Part shown: positions 62,514-64,000 of the stretch, in pieces
Numbering within the stretch: position 1 is the stretch's first letter
How the letters are laid out: every line of letters starts with the position of its first letter
Assembly: GCA_900550545.1 (NCBI GenBank)
Contig: URSS01000001.1
Coordinates: 62,001 to 126,000, forward strand
Direction of reading: 5' to 3'
Length of the DNA: 64,000 nucleotides
Source: an uncultured Lachnobacterium sp.
GTDB taxonomy: Bacteria; Bacillota; Clostridia; Lachnospirales; Lachnospiraceae
The notes under the pieces: model-generated
Databases searched by the model: none
Told to the model about the DNA's origin: nothing
The model's input: the letters and a program-made list of their open reading frames with translations, nothing else
Made by a program: the position numbers and the translations under genes

Positions 62514-62675
62514 ATGCAAAACTGTTCAAACCTTTATTTTCTTTCAACACTCGCCTGCCAACTTGCCGACTGCATGTCAGATGATGCGGTTGCCATCCTC
62601 GCTGCTGATCTAGTAGTACTGAATGACATGTTGGCAAATATTGTTGCCAGAAATGCAGTTTGTGAAAAGGAATAG
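62514..62675 (+). CDS. DUF6774-type small protein
   Basis: A 53-aa protein starting MQNCSNLYFLSTLACQLADC with MSDDAVAILAADLVVLNDML, similar to the small DUF6774 proteins that are scattered in Lachnospiraceae genomes. It is transcribed against the prophage. GAGGTGATTCC precedes the ATG. It ends 1 nt before the methyltransferase stop, tail to tail. Function unknown. Confidence 0.7.
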   Translation: MQNCSNLYFLSTLACQLADCMSDDAVAILAADLVVLNDMLANIVARNAVCEKE

Positions 62676-64000
62676 TTACGCAAACCGGAGCTGTCCGGTC
62701 TGCTCTGCCTTGATCATCATGTTTGGTGTACGCTCTGCTACACACAACTCCGGCAGATTAGCTTTTACCAATGCTGCAGGAATTGGCGGGCATACTGCAT
62801 TGCCACATCTGCGCACCTGTTCACTTCTCGGATATGTCTTTCCTGTATAGTCATGATCGATTATGTAATCATCTGGAAATCCCTGGCATCCATACAATTC
62901 TTTTGGCTCCAGCATACGAAGCCCGATATCCACAATCTGATAATCTACACCCTCAATCGTCACCAATCCAAATCTGTCCTTGGTCGTAACAGTATCAAGC
63001 GGTTGCTCAATATCCTGTCCGGTAGCATCCCCATAATATTTGATTAGAAACGCTCTAACCTCACCAAAGTGACCGGCAGATGTTGTGATTGTGTGTAACG
63101 GCTCTCTCTCGTCTTGTCCTATTCCCGATTTATAGAACTTGCTCAAAAACGATGTAACCAATCCGTACCTGTTCGAGCCATCTACAGTCATAATCGGATC
63201 TTTTATGGTCTGCCCCCGGACTTCTCCCTGTGCTGTCTCGGAATGGTACTGGATCAATGTTGGACTAATAAGGCAATGTTCATTCTTGCTCACAATCGTT
63301 GTGAGCGGCTCCCTCACATCCTTACTCCGATCCTTTGTGAACCCGGTCTGCCCGATCTGTACCATGTATGGCTCCACAATCCCGTAACCATGCTTTCCGG
63401 TTATGGTCGGCATCGGTTCCCGGATATCGTTCGGTCTGCGCTCACCGCCGTGGTTGCACTGGATTATAAATGGTTCTGGATTATCAAGGACGAACTTTTT
63501 TAATCCCCTTGCAATCCGATCCATTGTTTTCTTTGCCAGCGGACGAACCGCCCGGATGCCGTACTTTTCTTTTATTTCTTCCGATGTGTCAAAAATGCTC
63601 GGACATGGCCGGCTGAAATCAATCTGTGTGTACGCTCCAACATATGGCTTTAACAATCCAGCTTTTACTGCTTCGCTGTCTGCCTGTCCGTGTGTTGGCT
63701 CTGGCCATACAATCGGCTTGCCGTCACACCGGGCGATCATAAAGAATCGTTTACGCATGGTCGGCGCACCATAATCGGCAGCAATCAGCTCACGGAACTC
63801 CACTTCATAGCCAAGCTCCCGAAGTTGTTGCACAAACCGCTCAAATGTCTTACCCTGTTTTGTCTTAATTGGATGGTGCCGCCGGTTCAATGGTCCCCAT
63901 GTTTTAAATTCTTCTACGTTTTCCAACATGATCACTCTCGGTTTCACAAGACCAGCCCAACGTAAGGCAACCCAAGCAAGACCACGAATGTTTTTATTCT
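62676..64000 (-). CDS. DNA cytosine-5 methyltransferase (partial, 5' end outside window)
   Basis: The frame runs open to the window edge: RGLAWVALRWAGLVKPRVIM and LENVEEFKTWG include motif IV (ENV), followed by YGAPTMRKRFFMIARCDGKP (motif VIII, QxRxR-like) and near the C-terminus EPKELYGCQGFPDDYIID and RRCGNAVCPPIPAALVKANL (motifs IX-X). Motif I and the catalytic PC motif would lie upstream. The target-recognition region (about 62940-63450) consists of five degenerate repeats of REPLTTIT...GLV type. Probably protects phage DNA from restriction. Confidence 0.9.
   Translation of the reverse strand, partial: NKNIRGLAWVALRWAGLVKPRVIMLENVEEFKTWGPLNRRHHPIKTKQGKTFERFVQQLRELGYEVEFRELIAADYGAPTMRKRFFMIARCDGKPIVWPEPTHGQADSEAVKAGLLKPYVGAYTQIDFSRPCPSIFDTSEEIKEKYGIRAVRPLAKKTMDRIARGLKKFVLDNPEPFIIQCNHGGERRPNDIREPMPTITGKHGYGIVEPYMVQIGQTGFTKDRSKDVREPLTTIVSKNEHCLISPTLIQYHSETAQGEVRGQTIKDPIMTVDGSNRYGLVTSFLSKFYKSGIGQDEREPLHTITTSAGHFGEVRAFLIKYYGDATGQDIEQPLDTVTTKDRFGLVTIEGVDYQIVDIGLRMLEPKELYGCQGFPDDYIIDHDYTGKTYPRSEQVRRCGNAVCPPIPAALVKANLPELCVAERTPNMMIKAEQTGQLRFA

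Noticed and set aside
62684..62699. ACCGGA-GCTG-TCCGGT hairpin as a terminator
   Set aside because: It lies within the methyltransferase coding end and has no T-run on either strand.
62440..62745. 101-aa minus-strand ORF
   Set aside because: Opposes the DUF6774-type gene and overlaps the methyltransferase end; no SD or family pattern.

Overview
The window looks like a chromosome segment from a motile, spore-lineage Lachnospiraceae bacterium (Roseburia/Agathobacter-like). This rests on the low-GC Firmicutes gene content, strong Shine-Dalgarno (SD) sites, a clostridial fla/che order that ends in codY-topA-dprA-comM, a SigK-type sporulation sigma factor and a CotJC fragment. The genus is inferred. 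Nearly every gene is on the minus strand, so transcription runs from high to low coordinates. No tRNA, rRNA or CRISPR array was seen.

1-26.2 kb is one long flagellar/chemotaxis cluster. In transcription order it reads flgB-flgC-fliE-fliF-fliG-fliH-fliI-fliJ-(MotE-like)-fliK-flgD-(TIGR02530-type)-flgE, then an intrinsic terminator and a new sigma-A-type promoter, then motA-motB-fliL-fliM-fliY-fliO-fliP-fliQ-fliR-flhB-flhA-flhF-flhG-(PilZ protein)-cheB-cheA. CheA is cut by the left edge. The first block builds the rod base, MS ring, export ATPase and hook. The second makes the stator, C-ring, export gate, placement GTPases and the signalling proteins.

26.2-39.1 kb is housekeeping: comM-dprA-topA-codY (natural transformation, topoisomerase I, nutrient repressor), an uninterrupted sigK-like gene, a DUF5662 protein, a GH13/isoamylase-like protein whose four catalytic regions look degenerate, a DUF1292 protein read from the plus strand off a consensus promoter, a UvrD/PcrA-type helicase and gltX.

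39.16-39.70 kb holds the 3' part of cotJC, a manganese-catalase-type spore coat gene. Its reading frame loses family similarity exactly where a Siphovirus-type prophage begins, so this is probably an attachment junction inside cotJC. The other junction lies beyond 64 kb.

39.7-64 kb is the right-to-left late half of that prophage: a partial cytosine-5 methyltransferase, cargo genes (a protein with a HEPN-like motif, membrane proteins, a plus-strand DUF6774-type mini-operon), terminase, HExxH protein, portal, a MuF minor-capsid protein fused to a papain-like toxin domain with a small candidate immunity gene, scaffold, capsid, neck, tail tube, tape measure, baseplate/fibre, and an r1t-like holin with amidase. 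Four copies of a conserved promoter element (TTGGTACAAA, with a TAnnnT -10 box 22 bp after TTGGTA) each follow an intrinsic terminator. They divide the late genes into packaging/toxin, head-tail and lysis units. The MuF-toxin cassette and this terminator-promoter system are the most novel-looking parts.
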